Notes: a model not told the origin generated them from the sequence alone. DNA of 64,000 bases from Albugo candida (GCA_040437565.1 JBDOQK010000003.1:946877-1010876); one strand, 5' to 3'; shown: positions 10,300 through 22,905, counted from the stretch's first letter. Translations and numbers: made by a program.

Positions 10300-12116
10300 G
10301 TCCTTCGACTATTGATGCATCAAGTGACCCATTTTGCCGCTTGCAGTGGCTTCTTCAGGGAAAACATCCTGGGCGATTCAGCGCAAAGCATTTATTTGTG
10401 GGAAAATGTATCTCTCGTCTTCGCGTCTCTTCAATCGTTTTCCTTTTACGTATAAAATCAAGTCAACATAATCATCGGTGTTTTTTATTGAGGCTAGATA
10501 CACGCGTGATAATGGATGGATCTCGTCGATGCAACCTACACCACATGACACGTGGTGCGTTATCAGCCTACATACATATAGCAATGATATTCAATAAAGT
10601 TAGAGTTCAAGGTGTGTCAGACTCAGGTCCGATGTGATCATGAAAGGGCACTGAAGCTTTCCCCACGACCTACAATAAGCGAATGCGCTCAAATATAACT
10701 TGTTGAAGTGGTAGTGAATGTAATTTAGTCATGTTGCACAACGATTATCTCTGGCGAAATTCGAGCCTGGTTTCAGGGTCAGCATCAGCTAGGATGCTTC
10801 ATCCATTTTGTAGGCAATTGCGAGAGGCTTCCGCATTGCTTTCATTGCTTTCATTGCTTTCATTGCTTTCATTGCCTGAATCTCAAGTCATACGCTTGCT
10901 TTGCCTTTTGTAGGGCTAATTGGTATATCTACTATTGTTTGGCTCTACCTATTTCTTCTTCTATCTATTCGTGAGATAATCTCTCATCCATATTTTCTGT
11001 TTGGGCAGAATGGTGCGATCTGCCATTTTCACAGACAGTTTTGATCGCGACTCGTCCGATAAGACTCATACTTGATCAATTCAACGCACTCATCCCGCTT
11101 GAAGGTGTGCTTACTGCGATAGCGATAGAGCGGTGATTTTGACTTCAACAATTCGATGACTTCGCGTCCTTGATATTCTTCGATACATTAGTTCAAACCA
11201 GTAAATTATCAAAATCGAGGTCAAGAGCCATCCATCATCCTTGACGGTCCAACACTTGGACTGAAGCAGTACTTGATAGAATATATCCGTTTTTATTTGT
11301 CTGCAGTACCCCAAGAATCTATCATGAACTCATACAGATGACATGAATCTGGTGACATTGAAGCCAAGAAAGCTTGAACCAGCCAATCGAATTGTTCATG
11401 TAGTAGTTTGTTACTTGTGAACGTACTCGATGCTCGCGGTATATTCTTGATTTCCTTGTCCTGGCAATTAAGAGCTAATGAATACTATAGGCAGGTGAGA
11501 CAATTGTCCATTAGGTTTCCATTTTCAACAAAGGATGCGAGGCTTCGTCTACACTTTGAATGCTTATGAATTGGAAATCCGTCATAAATGTAGGTGTGAA
11601 TATTGATGGTTATTGATGTGATGAAAGTGATAAGATTGAAGGAGTAAAAAAAGCTGCTATGAGGAACACAAGTGTACTTCTTGTTCAAAATGTTTCTTGT
11701 AGTTGCCGAATTGTAAGCTGATGTAATTCCACGAATCTGTTAGTGCATCAACGAAAGTATCAACATTATCATACGGCGCTAATGGATGGACACGTTCTGT
11801 AGTCACGGTGTGATATCCCAACATGAGTATTACGGTTCAGTATCTGCAGTAGAGACCAGATATCAAGGTTCCATTCAAAAGGAACAGGCTTGGAATTGAA
11901 TCAGGCTGAGCAATAATACTATTCAGGAGCTACTTGTTAGGGATGAAGTTCCGATCGTAGATGACTGCTCGATACCTAATGCCATTCCTCCTACCAATTT
12001 TACGACGCTCAATATTTTTTGCTTCCTGACGTCCTTGCGTTGAGTCTATCACATTGTAGAGCGAACGTCATGCATTTCTGTCGGAGAACGATCAAAGAAA
12101 TCCGTCGTACAGATGG
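10300..12116. other. Gene-poor stretch with a short 9-bp satellite
   Basis: No supported gene. A tandem 9-mer (TTTCATTGC type, four to five copies) lies at about 10836-10875. Small open frames here lack family resemblance and codon continuity. Confidence 0.4.
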
Positions 12117-12556
12117 TACAACAATCTATACCTTCATACGGAAGACTACTTGTCTGACGCCCGGGCATTTCTTTCCAGTATAAGGAGAGACTAATATTCA
12201 GACCATTCACAAGAATTGATGGCTACTAAAAGTATGCGATCACTTCTATTTTCCGGCATACCTGCGCTAGTACTGTATGACTGCTGNNNNNNNNNNNNNN
12301 NNNNNNNNNNNNNNNNNNNNNNNNNNNNNNNNNNNNNNNNNNNNNNNNNNNNNNNNNNNNNNNNNNNNNNNNNNNNNNNNNNNNNNACAACAATCTATAC
12401 CTTCATACGGAAGACTACTTGTCTGACGCCCGGGCATTTCTTTCCAGTATAAGGAGAGACTAATATTCAGACCATTCACAAGAATTGATGGCTACTAAAA
12501 GTATGCGATCACTTCTATTTTCCGGCATACCTGCGCTAGTACTGTATGACTGCTGC
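12117..12556. repeat. Direct repeat flanking assembly gap
   Basis: 12117-12286 is repeated almost exactly at 12387-12556, with 100 Ns between. This is most simply an unmerged contig overlap rather than biology. Confidence 0.8.
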
Positions 12557-15197
12557 CAGCTGAAAATGAAAGTACGCCTCGACAGAAATATCTTTGAAGC
12601 GGCTATCTAATGGAAAGGTAGATTTGAGGTCGGCGTGACAGTTCGACGGAATTTATTCATCTCGTGCCATGTTCTTTCACAAAAAGCTCGTCATTTGTTG
12701 ATTCTGCACCTCTTTTTGCCCAATCCGTCTTCCTACTAGAGGATGATCTATTATCATGCTATTCAAACCGGGTACCTGCATTAGATGTAAGCTTGGAAGA
12801 AAATGCTATCCATCGACAATGTGATCAGCAAAATACCGCAACGGTTCCGATATTGCGTTATACATGTAAGCGGCTACATCACCCGACGAGGCTACGACTG
12901 ACGCAGCGAGTTAATGTAGCCTCTGCAATTGTACACGAAATCAGATACGAATAATGCCCAAAGCCATTTCCATTTCTGATTCTGCTCAGTGAAATTGAGG
13001 TAAACAGATCCGACTTCTTTCGACATATGTACTCTGATACCAAGCACTTCTCGCTGAGCATCCAATTACCACAATGTAATCATGAGGATATTAGTCATGT
13101 ACTGTAGATTAAAGCTCACACGGCGAGCACCCTTTACTATCACGTAACATCTCATTTGTAGCATTGCAATCTCTTTATCTAATTAAAAAGTAGAAAGTGA
13201 ATGCTATATCCGTAAGATGGTATACGTATTCGAGTTCGTATAGTGCTCGAAACCCTAATAAGATATCTTCAATGACTTTAAACGATTGCACTAAAGATCT
13301 ATCGATATTTCTTTGCGACTCTATTCATACTTATCATCCTCTTTGCCTCTCTGCAAATCTACAGTGTTTGATGAAAAGCTCTAATTGGTACTTGACGGTT
13401 GGCGGAATCTAGTTAAGTTGAAGAGTACAGAATCTCGGCGCTGTCACGATAGGATTGGATGTACGTGTATCGGACGTCGCTGATGCTAGAATGTTCATGG
13501 ATCAATGAGATCCTATCAGAAGTCATCACAAAGTTCAAGTGGAGTTACTCAGTCAAGAGCAATCCAGCTGCGGTGTCCATTTCAGGATCTCACATGCGTT
13601 GAATTGCGCCATAGCATACAATATAACTTCTATCGTAACACATTGAAGCAGCGGGGACTATTTTCTCGCTCTATATTCACTCCAATCCCAGCATAAAATC
13701 AGTCGAATCCAACAAACTGTCAACATGTGCTTATATTACGTCATCACGCATCTTCGGGACATTTCGTTTTGCATACTCTTTTGTAGCGGGAATGTAATGT
13801 TTTTAGTTTTACGTAGTCCTTTCTGAGTATGTTCTTACTGTTACTAGACAGAGAGCTCGCGCATTAAATTTCTAAAGCGTAGTTGGGCCATATTCTGCTT
13901 GTTCAAGATTACCATTCTTTGTACAGAAGAGCTATCGCCGCATAAAAGGCGAATAGAAGTGAATCCAGCCTCGAGAAAGTACCAAGATACCCTATTGAAT
14001 ACGTTGGTCATTACCGAGAGACCCCAAATTGTCAACCACAACAAGGATTCAACATAATCGACTCCTTTGACTTTTGGTTTTTGAATGTCACAAACAGAAT
14101 ATAATCCTCAACCATTTCTCTCTTTAGGTAGCCAAATTCAGCCTATGGACCCAATCATCAGCTCATGGTTGTACCTTACCTACCCTTTGTGCGTAAATCA
14201 TTATCTCTACCAAAGTGGCGACTAATCGACAAAAAAGATGTCTATCATCGATAATNNNNNNNNNNNNNNNNNNNNNNNNNNNNNNNNNNNNNNNNNNNNN
14301 NNNNNNNNNNNNNNNNNNNNNNNNNNNNNNNNNNNNNNNNNNNNNNNNNNNNNNNGTCAAGCATTGAATTTTCGCTGCTAGCTCGCTTTGAGGAATTCTT
14401 GATATACGTTCAAAGTCCAGCGCAGGTCCGAGCTATAGGCAACAACTATGAACATTCGGGTATTCAGTTTGACCAGTTGCCAAACAGTAGCAGACTTTTG
14501 ATTGAAAGTGACAATGTGATGTAATGCTTCAATAGATGTGAATAGAGGCTGATTGCATTGTTTCAGTCTACGGAATTACAAGGAAAAGACGCATGCTCAA
14601 TCGTGTCGTGTGAACAGCTCGATTGATAGTTCCACTCATCGAATGAATTCTGATTGTGTTCATTAATTAAGTTCATGGGGTACATATGGAGTAAGGAAAT
14701 GTATATCAAAAGACTGTTAGACTTTGATTAAAGAAGTAGAATGCTTGGAAAGCTGAGATTCGAAAGATCCTTTTCAATATAATGAGTGCAACGGAGCGGC
14801 ACCGGCCCTGTAAACCAATTCNNNNNNNNNNNNNNNNNNNNNNNNNNNNNNNNNNNNNNNNNNNNNNNNNNNNNNNNNNNNNNNNNNNNNNNNNNNNNNN
14901 NNNNNNNNNNNNNNNNNNNNNAAAGTCGGATATTTGGCGAATGACAGCGTTGCATTAAGACATTTCTGATGCAGGAATCTAATTTTTTATCTTGGTGATC
15001 AAGAAATTATTGCAGTAATCTACTAGCGATCGACCGTGCGCATGCGAAAACGAACTTGAACATGCCCTGGTTCGAATCACATTTTTTTGAATCATGGAAT
15101 TTCGATATAGAACGTCAAACGTGGGATGCGACTAGGTCTGATTTTGGTCGATTACAGCGCTCACTGATCATTCGCATATTCACGGTCTAGTTCACAG
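12557..15197. other. Gene-poor stretch with two gaps
   Basis: Contains gaps 14256-14355 and 14822-14921 without duplicated flanks, so real sequence is missing. I see no gene I can support on either strand. Confidence 0.4.
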
Positions 15198-15866
15198 ATG
15201 CTTCGAGCTCTGGCCATACCATTCAGCCTCATTTGCTTGAACGCGCAAGCTCCAGGAGATTCTGAACAACACTCAAACCCTCACGACGCTAATCAAGTGG
15301 CTACCGAATCCTTTCTACTTACAGATAAATTCTGTTCGCAGAAAAAGAATGGTGAAGATTGCGAGAGATTGCTACTTCAATTGAAGGAGGTGTTCCAACA
15401 GAATGCGGCAGATTCAGAATCTACTTCTCAATCTATTGAACCCAGCTGTCTAACCGAGGAAGTGCACCTACCGAAATTGATATTAAGCCAGTGTACGGAA
15501 AAAAATATCCCGGCGGGGTCGGTGAAGAATTTCTGTGTGAAAGTCGATGAAGCTGTCCGTACCGCTCTGGCATATCTGGGGAATCAAATACCGAGTTTGT
15601 CCACCATTAAAACACGCATTCCGGATAAAGAGATTCTTGCTGTTGGGCAATTGGCAGCCGCATTATACGTATGTATATCATCGCCGAGTATTGACCCAGC
15701 AAAGAGATCATTTACCTATGACGTCGCCATTGCTATCATTTGCGGATTATCTGGGTCTTTTGCTGCTCACATTTATCATACTAATGCGATGGATGTTGTT
15801 CGATCGCAAGCTGTGACTTTAAGATCAAGACCGGCACGCTCCACTGGTCATACGAACCAAGACTAG
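15198..15866 (+). CDS. Predicted secreted protein, 222 residues, effector candidate
   Basis: A single open frame with a good signal peptide, MLRALAIPFSLICLNAQA, likely cut before PGDSEQ. The mature part has cysteines in FCSQKKNGEDC, SCLTEE, SQCTEK and NFCVKVDE that could form disulfides, then a hydrophobic helix (ILAVGQLAAALYVCISS) and a second one (VAIAIICGLSGSFAAH) followed by a basic tail ending SGHTNQD-like residues (RPARSTGHTNQD). This could make it a secreted protein with a C-terminal membrane anchor. There is no CX2CX5G, RXLR or CRN motif. It is isolated in gene-poor DNA, the usual setting for oomycete effector candidates. Function unknown. Confidence 0.6.
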   Translation: MLRALAIPFSLICLNAQAPGDSEQHSNPHDANQVATESFLLTDKFCSQKKNGEDCERLLLQLKEVFQQNAADSESTSQSIEPSCLTEEVHLPKLILSQCTEKNIPAGSVKNFCVKVDEAVRTALAYLGNQIPSLSTIKTRIPDKEILAVGQLAAALYVCISSPSIDPAKRSFTYDVAIAIICGLSGSFAAHIYHTNAMDVVRSQAVTLRSRPARSTGHTNQD

Positions 15867-15911
15867 AAAGCATACATCAGATGGACTCAGTCAGACCGCA
15901 TAATCTGCAAG

Positions 15912-16316
15912 ATGAATAAATTTACTTTTTTCGCTAAGCTTCCGCTAGTTGCCAGTCTTTCGCTATTTCTCAAACATTTAGCACAAGTGTTCGTGGTCAG
16001 TGCTAGAGTATCANNNNNNNNNNNNNNNNNNNNNNNNNNNNNNNNNNNNNNNNNNNNNNNNNNNNNNNNNNNNNNNNNNNNNNNNNNNNNNNNNNNNNNN
16101 NNNNNNNNNNNNNATTTTCATGCTACCATCAGAGAGGACTTCACTGATCACATACTTTGGGCTTCAATTGCAGGGCATACACAACGAAGACCGCTACAAT
16201 TGAAGCCCCAGGAGAGTTTCGGTGCTATGCGCCTTAAACTAAACCCCAATTCTATCAAAATACTTATATCCCTAACTTGCTGTTTGACCTGCTATGTCTC
16301 GCTTGGTCATATGTAA
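15912..16316 (+). CDS. Possible secreted or membrane protein interrupted by gap
   Basis: Starts MNKFTFFAKLPLVASLSLFL, a signal-like N-terminus, 45 bp after the preceding secreted-protein gene, and enters a gap (16014-16113). The frame after the gap ends in a hydrophobic Cys-rich tail (ISLTCCLTCYVSLGHM). Whether both halves belong together cannot be told because the missing length is unknown. Confidence 0.25.
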   Translation: MNKFTFFAKLPLVASLSLFLKHLAQVFVVSARVSXXXXXXXXXXXXXXXXXXXXXXXXXXXXXXXXXXFHATIREDFTDHILWASIAGHTQRRPLQLKPQESFGAMRLKLNPNSIKILISLTCCLTCYVSLGHM

Positions 16317-18920
16317 TGATCCGACTTTTTAGCTCACGGTCTACCTAATTAGACTCCTTCAAGAAATGAATGCTTCAATTGTTCATCATCCGAGCGTGTG
16401 CGATCACTGCCATTCTCTTGTGAGGTAAGAAATACCCTAGACTGACAGCAATCTTGAATAGATTGGTATTGTGCATGTCCACGTACCATGCGATCTAAAT
16501 AACGTGCTGGTGAAGCCCTATATCTTGATTCTCGAAGTTTGGCATTATGCATTGTGCATTGCCTTCATACTATCATGTGTGTTTTATACGATATATTTCA
16601 TTCTGGTACCAGTATTTGTTCTGCTGGTCTCGAACTACAACAGCGCCGTTATTAAATGGTAAAGGATCAGAATAAGCATAATGCATTCATACCGCTGTAC
16701 AAGATACAGCTTGCGTGACACTGTGTAACATACTATTACCTTTACGTCATGCAAGCTACATCGGGTAACTCATAAAATCTTCAAGTTTCTGCGCAATGGC
16801 ATTCCTGCTAGCCATTGAGTGTAATGGACAAAATGCACGATTTACTTGAAACGCACACAAGATGCATCAGTCACAAGAGCAGCAACATTATTCCGAAGAA
16901 ATATTCTGGAGTCAACGATGCTTCTAACACCGTGGCTATTGCCGTGTATTTTTCCAGAGTATACATCATGTTTTTGTGTCTGCGTCTTTATCAGACAACG
17001 TGATATCTCTGAGCTGAAAGCTTTCTGGCTGGTACCTAATTAGTCATTAGTTTGCAACAATGCGGTTGTTGCAAAGAAAAAAGAAGCAAGTCCACTCTTG
17101 ACAATCGTCTTCAATCGAAGTTGGAGTAAAAAACTTGCTTTTTTGCGACCGCTAATGGCTACGTGAAAAGTCATTGAAACGGACAAAAGTGTCCTGGGTG
17201 CAACTTTTTCATTACGTCCACAATCTGGCCTTCGCAGCTGATGCATGAACCTTGACATAGGTATTTCAGACGCTGAGAGTGGCGCTGACTGACTTTGTGA
17301 ATGGCGTAATCGTGCAAGTTTGGTATGGTTGTAAACAATTCGATCTGAATTAACGCACACTGAAGACATACGTTTCGCCTCCGAGTTATGGCTCCGAGCA
17401 TATCTCGAATTTGTGACTTGAAAGTTGCCTTGTGATCAAGAAATGAGAGAAAGAAGTGAATAGTGGCAGCCTTCACGTCCGAATATGTTTATGATATCCT
17501 GTACGTATCATCGTGAGAAAGAAGTATAGGTGCGCTACTGGAGACAAAACGAGAGGATGTACCCGGAGGTTGCGGAGACGTGAAGGACAAGCGACCAAAA
17601 CAGGTGACCGTTGCACATTCTCGCAATACCTTATTCTTCTTATAAGATAAGGCTTGATTCCAAGAAGGTATTTACGCTTTATTAGACATATGCATTTTTT
17701 TACATGAGGCATTGTTGTCTTCCCAGTTCTCTTGCCATCTTACGGGAATCTCCATTCTTTCCGCGAAATTGTTTAATGCAAAGCGCGGTACATTTCGGTT
17801 CATCGAACTGGATTGGTTATAAATAACTGATTTGAAAGGCAAACGAATTCAATGGAAGCTGCTCTTGCAGCAGCAATGCAAGCACCACAGTGTCGGGACG
17901 AGAAGTCAGCAGAAGATGAGACGAAGCTTTACGGAACCCACTCGAAGGAAGTGAAGCTTTACATAATTTGCAAGCGCCAAAAGATACCCAAATTCAGAAT
18001 CGATTCGGAATCGTTATAATACAAACGATCAAGAATGACGAATCAAAACACCGTAGAAAAGTACAGTCGCCAGTGGATTATTGCAACCACCTTTTAGGAC
18101 ACGCGAAGTTAGAAAGCAAGAAATATAGCTGGTAGAAGTAAAGCCAAAGTATCACATACGAAGAAAGCCTACATCAGCTGAAATCAAAAAGTCAAAGCAG
18201 CTATTGTGCAGTAATAGCTAAGCAAGCAAGAAAAGTGTGTTATGCACACAAAATGTGGAAGCAGACTTGTCAAGATCATATCGAAGGTCATAATGGCTTT
18301 TGACATGCAGAAAAAACGAAGGAACAGAAAATGTGTCACGGGAGCTAATGTTGAGGGCTCATGTTGAGGGCTCATGTTGAGGGTTCATTGAACAAGCCAA
18401 GTGAAATCGACCCGGCAACTATAGCATTGAATAATTGTAAACTTGGCAAGATCGGAACGTTGAAAGCCACGATCAAGATCAAGGCATTTTTGACTATGAA
18501 ATAGCACCAGTAGGAATGGAGAAAGCTCTGTATCAAGTTGACGGCAATGATTATAGTCCATGATATAACAAGTTGAAAGATGAAAGGCAAGTATTCACAA
18601 TTATATTTTGCTTGGTTCGTTATTTGTCGACTTGTCTGGTGAGAGAGATGGGCTTCATCATTGTCCCAAACGGGTGAAATCAATTCTTCAGAAAGGCTAG
18701 ACCTCAAAATTANNNNNNNNNNNNNNNNNNNNNNNNNNNNNNNNNNNNNNNNNNNNNNNNNNNNNNNNNNNNNNNNNNNNNNNNNNNNNNNNNNNNNNNN
18801 NNNNNNNNNNNNTTATAGTCCATGATATAACAAGTTGAAAGATGAAAGGCAAGTATTCACAATTATATTTTGCTTGGTTCGTTATTTGTCGACTTGTCTG
18901 GTGAGAGAGATGGGCTTCAT
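16317..18920. other. Gene-poor stretch; duplicated gap flank at its end
   Basis: No supported gene. A 13-bp motif (GAGGGCTCATGTT type) is repeated three times at about 18352-18390. 18541-18712 is copied at 18813-18983 around the gap 18713-18812, another unmerged overlap. Confidence 0.4.
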
Positions 18921-18922
18921 CA

Positions 18923-19444
18923 TTGTCCCAAACGGGTGAAATCAATTCTTCAGAAAGGCTAGACCTCAAAATTATTCGTAAACCTGACATATTTAGCAGT
19001 CTGGTTCATGGTCTCAAAAATCTGCACATGTGTCTGAACAAAACTATCAGTTCTAACGAACTCATGTTGTTAAGATGTCAGATCTCGCGCTTCAATCTCT
19101 TCGAACAATGGTCTGATACCCTGGAGAGTGAAAGAACTGCAAACCGACCGAGCTTTCTGACCAAACTGCATCATCAACTTACTGTTACAAATGATGGCAA
19201 GCATTTCCCACGGATGTGATTGGTGTGTTCTGCGAAGCGTATGTAATTCTTGGTCAGTCGACCGATTGTTTTCCGGGATCTATTTGAAGATTGCGGACTA
19301 GTGGAAATGATTGGGTCCGCACTTCATTCTGTCATAAAGAAAAGAAGAACTCGCTCTATAGCTCTGCTACGAACGACGTCAGACTTGCCTGAAGGTTGTG
19401 ACAAAACCTTACTACTGTTTCTGCCTGCTGGCATCAAAATCTGA
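18923..19444 (+). pseudogene. Possible decayed gene of unknown family
   Basis: Two neighbouring plus-strand frames, 18923-19219 and 19250-19444, look protein-like (IIRKPDIFSSLVHGLKNLH; FRDLFEDCGLVEMIGSALH; LPEGCDKTLLLFLPAGIK), with a short break between them. They may be exons or fragments of one degenerate gene. I do not recognise the family. Confidence 0.25.
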
Positions 19445-19864
19445 ATTGAAAATTCGACCAGAATGCTGTCAAGTATGGCTATCACAAAGGCTCGATTGTT
19501 TACGATGAAGATGGCAGGATTGACACGGACTGCAGTGGCACATAAATGGAAGTCATGAATACAAGTCAAACTCTGCAATAACGAGTTGAGTGTAATCTGG
19601 ACGAGAAAAAGCAGCCACCGGTCATCAACGGATTGCTATTGCAATGTATGAAATAGAACAAGGCGAATACACGTCCATAGATATACGTGACGAGGATTGA
19701 TTGTTTAATTTGCTCTACTGACTCGAATTTGTATACATTTAAGTCACGTGAATAATTCGCTGTTGATCGCCGATTTGATTAGAGACAAATTAAGTGTGTT
19801 GTTAACGACACTTACGATCATTATCAAAGTACGTTTACAGAGTGCATGTACAACAGTTATATCA

Positions 19865-20768
19865 ATGGACGTCACCATCAATGAAGATGTATTGGAGAAG
19901 CATCTCAAAGACATTCTTCCAACGGTAGATGCCAGCACTGTTACCATCAAAACAATTAGCGAGATGATTCGCAAGCGATTGGATACATCGCAAGAGGATT
20001 TAGTCGCATGGAAACCAGCATTAAAAGCCCTTATTCCCAAAATGCTGGATTGGTGCCAAAACCAATCAAATACGCAACCCGACGAAATCGATGACAAAGT
20101 CATCAACGATTCGTATCCAGAAAGTGATGAAGCATTAGAGAGCCAAAGTGACTACAGCGGATCCGAGGTCGATCGTAAGCAGGTAATGGACTTGATCAGG
20201 ATTCTATAGCGAGTACACACACAATAAAATGTAGACCGAGAAGAAACGAAAGGCAAAGAGTGAAACGAATCGGTCGAGAAAAGCGAATCCAATTAAAAAG
20301 ACTCGTATCAACCAGTCTCGCAACTCTGATGGATTCCAAGCTCTAAAAGAATTAGCTCGAGTTGCTGGCGTGCTCAAGTAAACCCATACTTTTACCTCAG
20401 TGAGATCATCATGACTAAAGTGTGTTGCTTCAAGTCCGGCGATATATCGAAAGCTGAAAAGCGTTACTAATGAGAAGGAGGCAGAGGATCTAGTGCGAGA
20501 TCGGCTCAAGCAAAGCGGGATCAGCTTTCTAGGCGACAAGTATCCCTCTAAACTCGACATTGCAAACGCAAAGAAAAAGAAAGATGCGCAAAGAGAATTG
20601 GAAGGAATCGACACAAATCTTATTGTTCATGAAGGTCGTAGGCGCTGCACAAGTCAGAAGATGTACCCTATAGAAACATCTGATACTAGCGATGCTGAAG
20701 AAGAGGATGATGATGCACATCAGAGCGAGTCATCCTCAGAAGCCTCTTTCCAGCCAGATGATGAGTGA
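19865..20768 (+). CDS. HIRIP3-like histone chaperone (CHZ-type)
   Basis: Three exons: 19865-20182, 20235-20377 and 20435-20768, with introns of 52 and 57 bp; the spliced length of 795 nt gives 264 residues. The N-terminal 70 residues (VLEKHLKDILPTVDASTVTI, ISEMIRKRLDTSQEDLVAWK) resemble the DEK C-terminal-like helical domain found at the start of HIRIP3 proteins. An acidic and basic linker follows. The C-terminal part reads FQALKELARVAGVLNPAIYR and GISFLGDKYPSKLDIANAKK, the layout of the HIRIP3/CHZ motif that binds H2A-H2B, and it ends in an acidic tail (TSDAEEEDDDAHQSESSSEA). The likely role is a nuclear H2A-H2B or H2A.Z chaperone. The start is chosen because the domain begins there; an upstream extension is unsupported. 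Confidence 0.72.
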
Positions 20769-20819
20769 ATAATCAACGAATGTATTTTCGTACATCTTCC
20801 TCCAATTTTGGGCTACTAG

Positions 20820-21172
20820 TCATGAAAATGTGGTCTGGATTCCAATGTACGATGCCAAGTACTTGGCTATCACTGTAACAGATGCGAGATCGTATGTGCA
20901 TACCATCCTAAATGCATATTGCAGCCCCATTCGTGCAATCTCATTGCATCAAACATTTGATAACAAAGCGGAGGTAAGTGTCCAACAAGGCAATCGTCGA
21001 GCGGATAGTCTTGGTGCTCACCTATTGACATTATACGATTGACGTCTTGACGCGATTGATGAGAGAAAAATCTATGAGTTTATAGAAATTATTGAGAACG
21101 CAAAGAGAGAATAAAAGATGATACCTTTCTTCCCAATGTAGCAGCGATCTCCGTAGAAGGACACTTATCAGT
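20820..21172 (+). CDS. Possible upstream exon(s) of the coiled-coil gene
   Basis: A plus-strand frame (VWIPMYDAKYLAITVTDARS, then CSPIRAISLHQTFDNKAE) is followed by a GTAAGT donor at about 20973. It may be an exon upstream of the gap 21173-21272, but no acceptor can be linked with confidence. Confidence 0.2.
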
Positions 21173-21272
21173 NNNNNNNNNNNNNNNNNNNNNNNNNNNN
21201 NNNNNNNNNNNNNNNNNNNNNNNNNNNNNNNNNNNNNNNNNNNNNNNNNNNNNNNNNNNNNNNNNNNNNNNN

Positions 21273-21523
21273 AGGAGCTGAAGGCTCAGATCGTTCAGGT
21301 AAGACGGGTGCTCTCCCGTGTTGAATATTGGAGTGTGATTGATTGTGCGTAGAGTATCCGGGCGTTAAAGGCGGAAGAAGATGCTGAACTGTCTAAATTG
21401 GAAGATGAAGTATTTGAAAAGAAAGCACGACTTGCATCGCTTCAGGAGCGTGTATGCACAAAAGAGGCTTTACTTACAAAGAGGCAAGCGTCTGGGACGA
21501 AGGAAGACTGTGTCGTGCAGTAA
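21273..21523 (+). CDS. C-terminal coiled-coil end of an unidentified protein
   Basis: After the gap the frame reads ELKAQIVQ, splices over a 54-bp GT-AG intron (21299-21352), and continues SIRALKAEEDAELSKLEDEV and FEKKARLASLQERVCTKEAL to a stop at 21521-21523. Heptad spacing of Leu, Ile and Val among charged residues marks a coiled coil. The N-terminal part is lost in the gap, so the family (kinetochore, tethering and cytoskeletal types are all possible) cannot be named. Confidence 0.5.
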
Positions 21524-21630
21524 ACGCCACTATGGATGTGATTATGGGAAAATCCGATACGGCCAACAACAATCAGTGCGTTATGAGAGAAACGGCATCG
21601 AATGATGCGCCAACCATTGAACGATTCCTA

Positions 21631-22048
21631 TGGACGCAATGATACGAATTGAAGTAATGGTTCCCTACAATTTGGCACAAGAACGNNNNNNNNNNNNNNN
21701 NNNNNNNNNNNNNNNNNNNNNNNNNNNNNNNNNNNNNNNNNNNNNNNNNNNNNNNNNNNNNNNNNNNNNNNNNNNNNNNNNNNNNGGCGATCGCTAGCGA
21801 TGGTCTCACAGAAGAAACTCACATCATTTCGATCAAATTGCTGACGAATGGTGTTCGGAGATTTGGTCTTCATAGTGGTCTACAAGTGCCTATTTGTATC
21901 TGCGTTACTGATCTGTTCAGAGTGCGTCATGCATCAGTGCCTATGCATCCTTTCAATGTTTTGTTTGCTGTATACTTTTGGGTCATTTTTTGCTGCGTAT
22001 ACACAAATGCAATGCTTCTTTGTAGTTGGATATTCCCCAAGTGAGTAA
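21631..22048 (+). CDS. Fragment around a gap, unknown
   Basis: MDAMIRIEVMVPYNLAQER runs into the gap 21686-21785; after it the frame AIASDGLTEETHIISIKLLT looks protein-like and is followed by hydrophobic sequence. It may be one small gene with a lost middle. Not recognised. Confidence 0.2.
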
Positions 22049-22897
22049 TTCAATTTTATCCCTTTTTTCGATAGATTTCCGCCCCGCGCGGTCCGCTTTC
22101 TTTCTGTGGCATCGAAATCACTGTCATAATCTGTATACTATACGCTTGCACATTGTATCATACAGTATGTCATTTACAGATGTGAATGCAGGCTACAAAC
22201 TCCTGCAGGTTCGCCAAATTGGATGCAATATATACGTTTTAGAGCTCGATACATGGAACTGTGACATGAGAGTGAAGATATATCCACAATTGCAGGCCGT
22301 CCAATCCCATGTCATGAATGCAGACACCGTAAAGACATTAACATGCGATTATGATACTTTCTGTGAGCTTGAAATACCGAGGACGAGTGTATCTGCGTGC
22401 GCATACAACTGTGGTTGTAGCTGACAAGACCAGTAGATACATGATAGATATACGGCCAATGCACACGGGCCAGTAAGATTTCCAATTTGCATCCAGATGA
22501 GGCTCATTTTCATCACAAGCCTGAATCATGAATACCATGATTCTCGCGTTAATTAACGTATTCTTATCCATCCGCATCTGTTCATCCAATTGCTTGGTGA
22601 AAAGTCTGATGACACCTTTTCGTACGTGATCCATCAAATCCCCAGACACGGGCTCGACAGCTATCTACATGACACCAACTTGCCGCCTAAAGCATACGCA
22701 CTCGATCCTGAGAGATCTGAATACATAATGTATACAAGGCTTGCCTCTGTTGTCTGAAAGTTTCCATCCTCACCATGCATGCTCCAATTCTGCCCATCCA
22801 TAGAAGGATTCTATGAAGCTATACACTCTATCCTGTAGTCGTATAATATCCTACAAGCACCTCTATAAAAACATATAAAACTTCAACAAGCCGCCAC
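22049..22897. other. Spacer upstream of LKR/SDH
   Basis: About 850 bp with one weak Cys-containing plus frame (22168-22424, MSFTDVNAGYKLLQVRQIGC) that I cannot support as a gene. The last 100 bp form the promoter of the lysine-catabolism gene. Confidence 0.35.
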
Positions 22898-22905
22898 TTC
22901 ACTTT
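22898..22905 (+). promoter_or_regulatory. Oomycete initiator-like element
   Basis: TTCACTTT fits the oomycete initiator consensus YTCANTYY exactly and is followed by a T-rich run, about 25 bp before the LKR/SDH start codon. Short leaders are usual in oomycetes. An 8-bp degenerate match can arise by chance, so this is inference from position. Confidence 0.4.

Noticed and set aside
14990-15085. tRNA gene suggested by GGTTCGAATC at about 15069 and a following T-run
   Set aside because: The T stem does not pair and no D arm or acceptor stem can be placed upstream.
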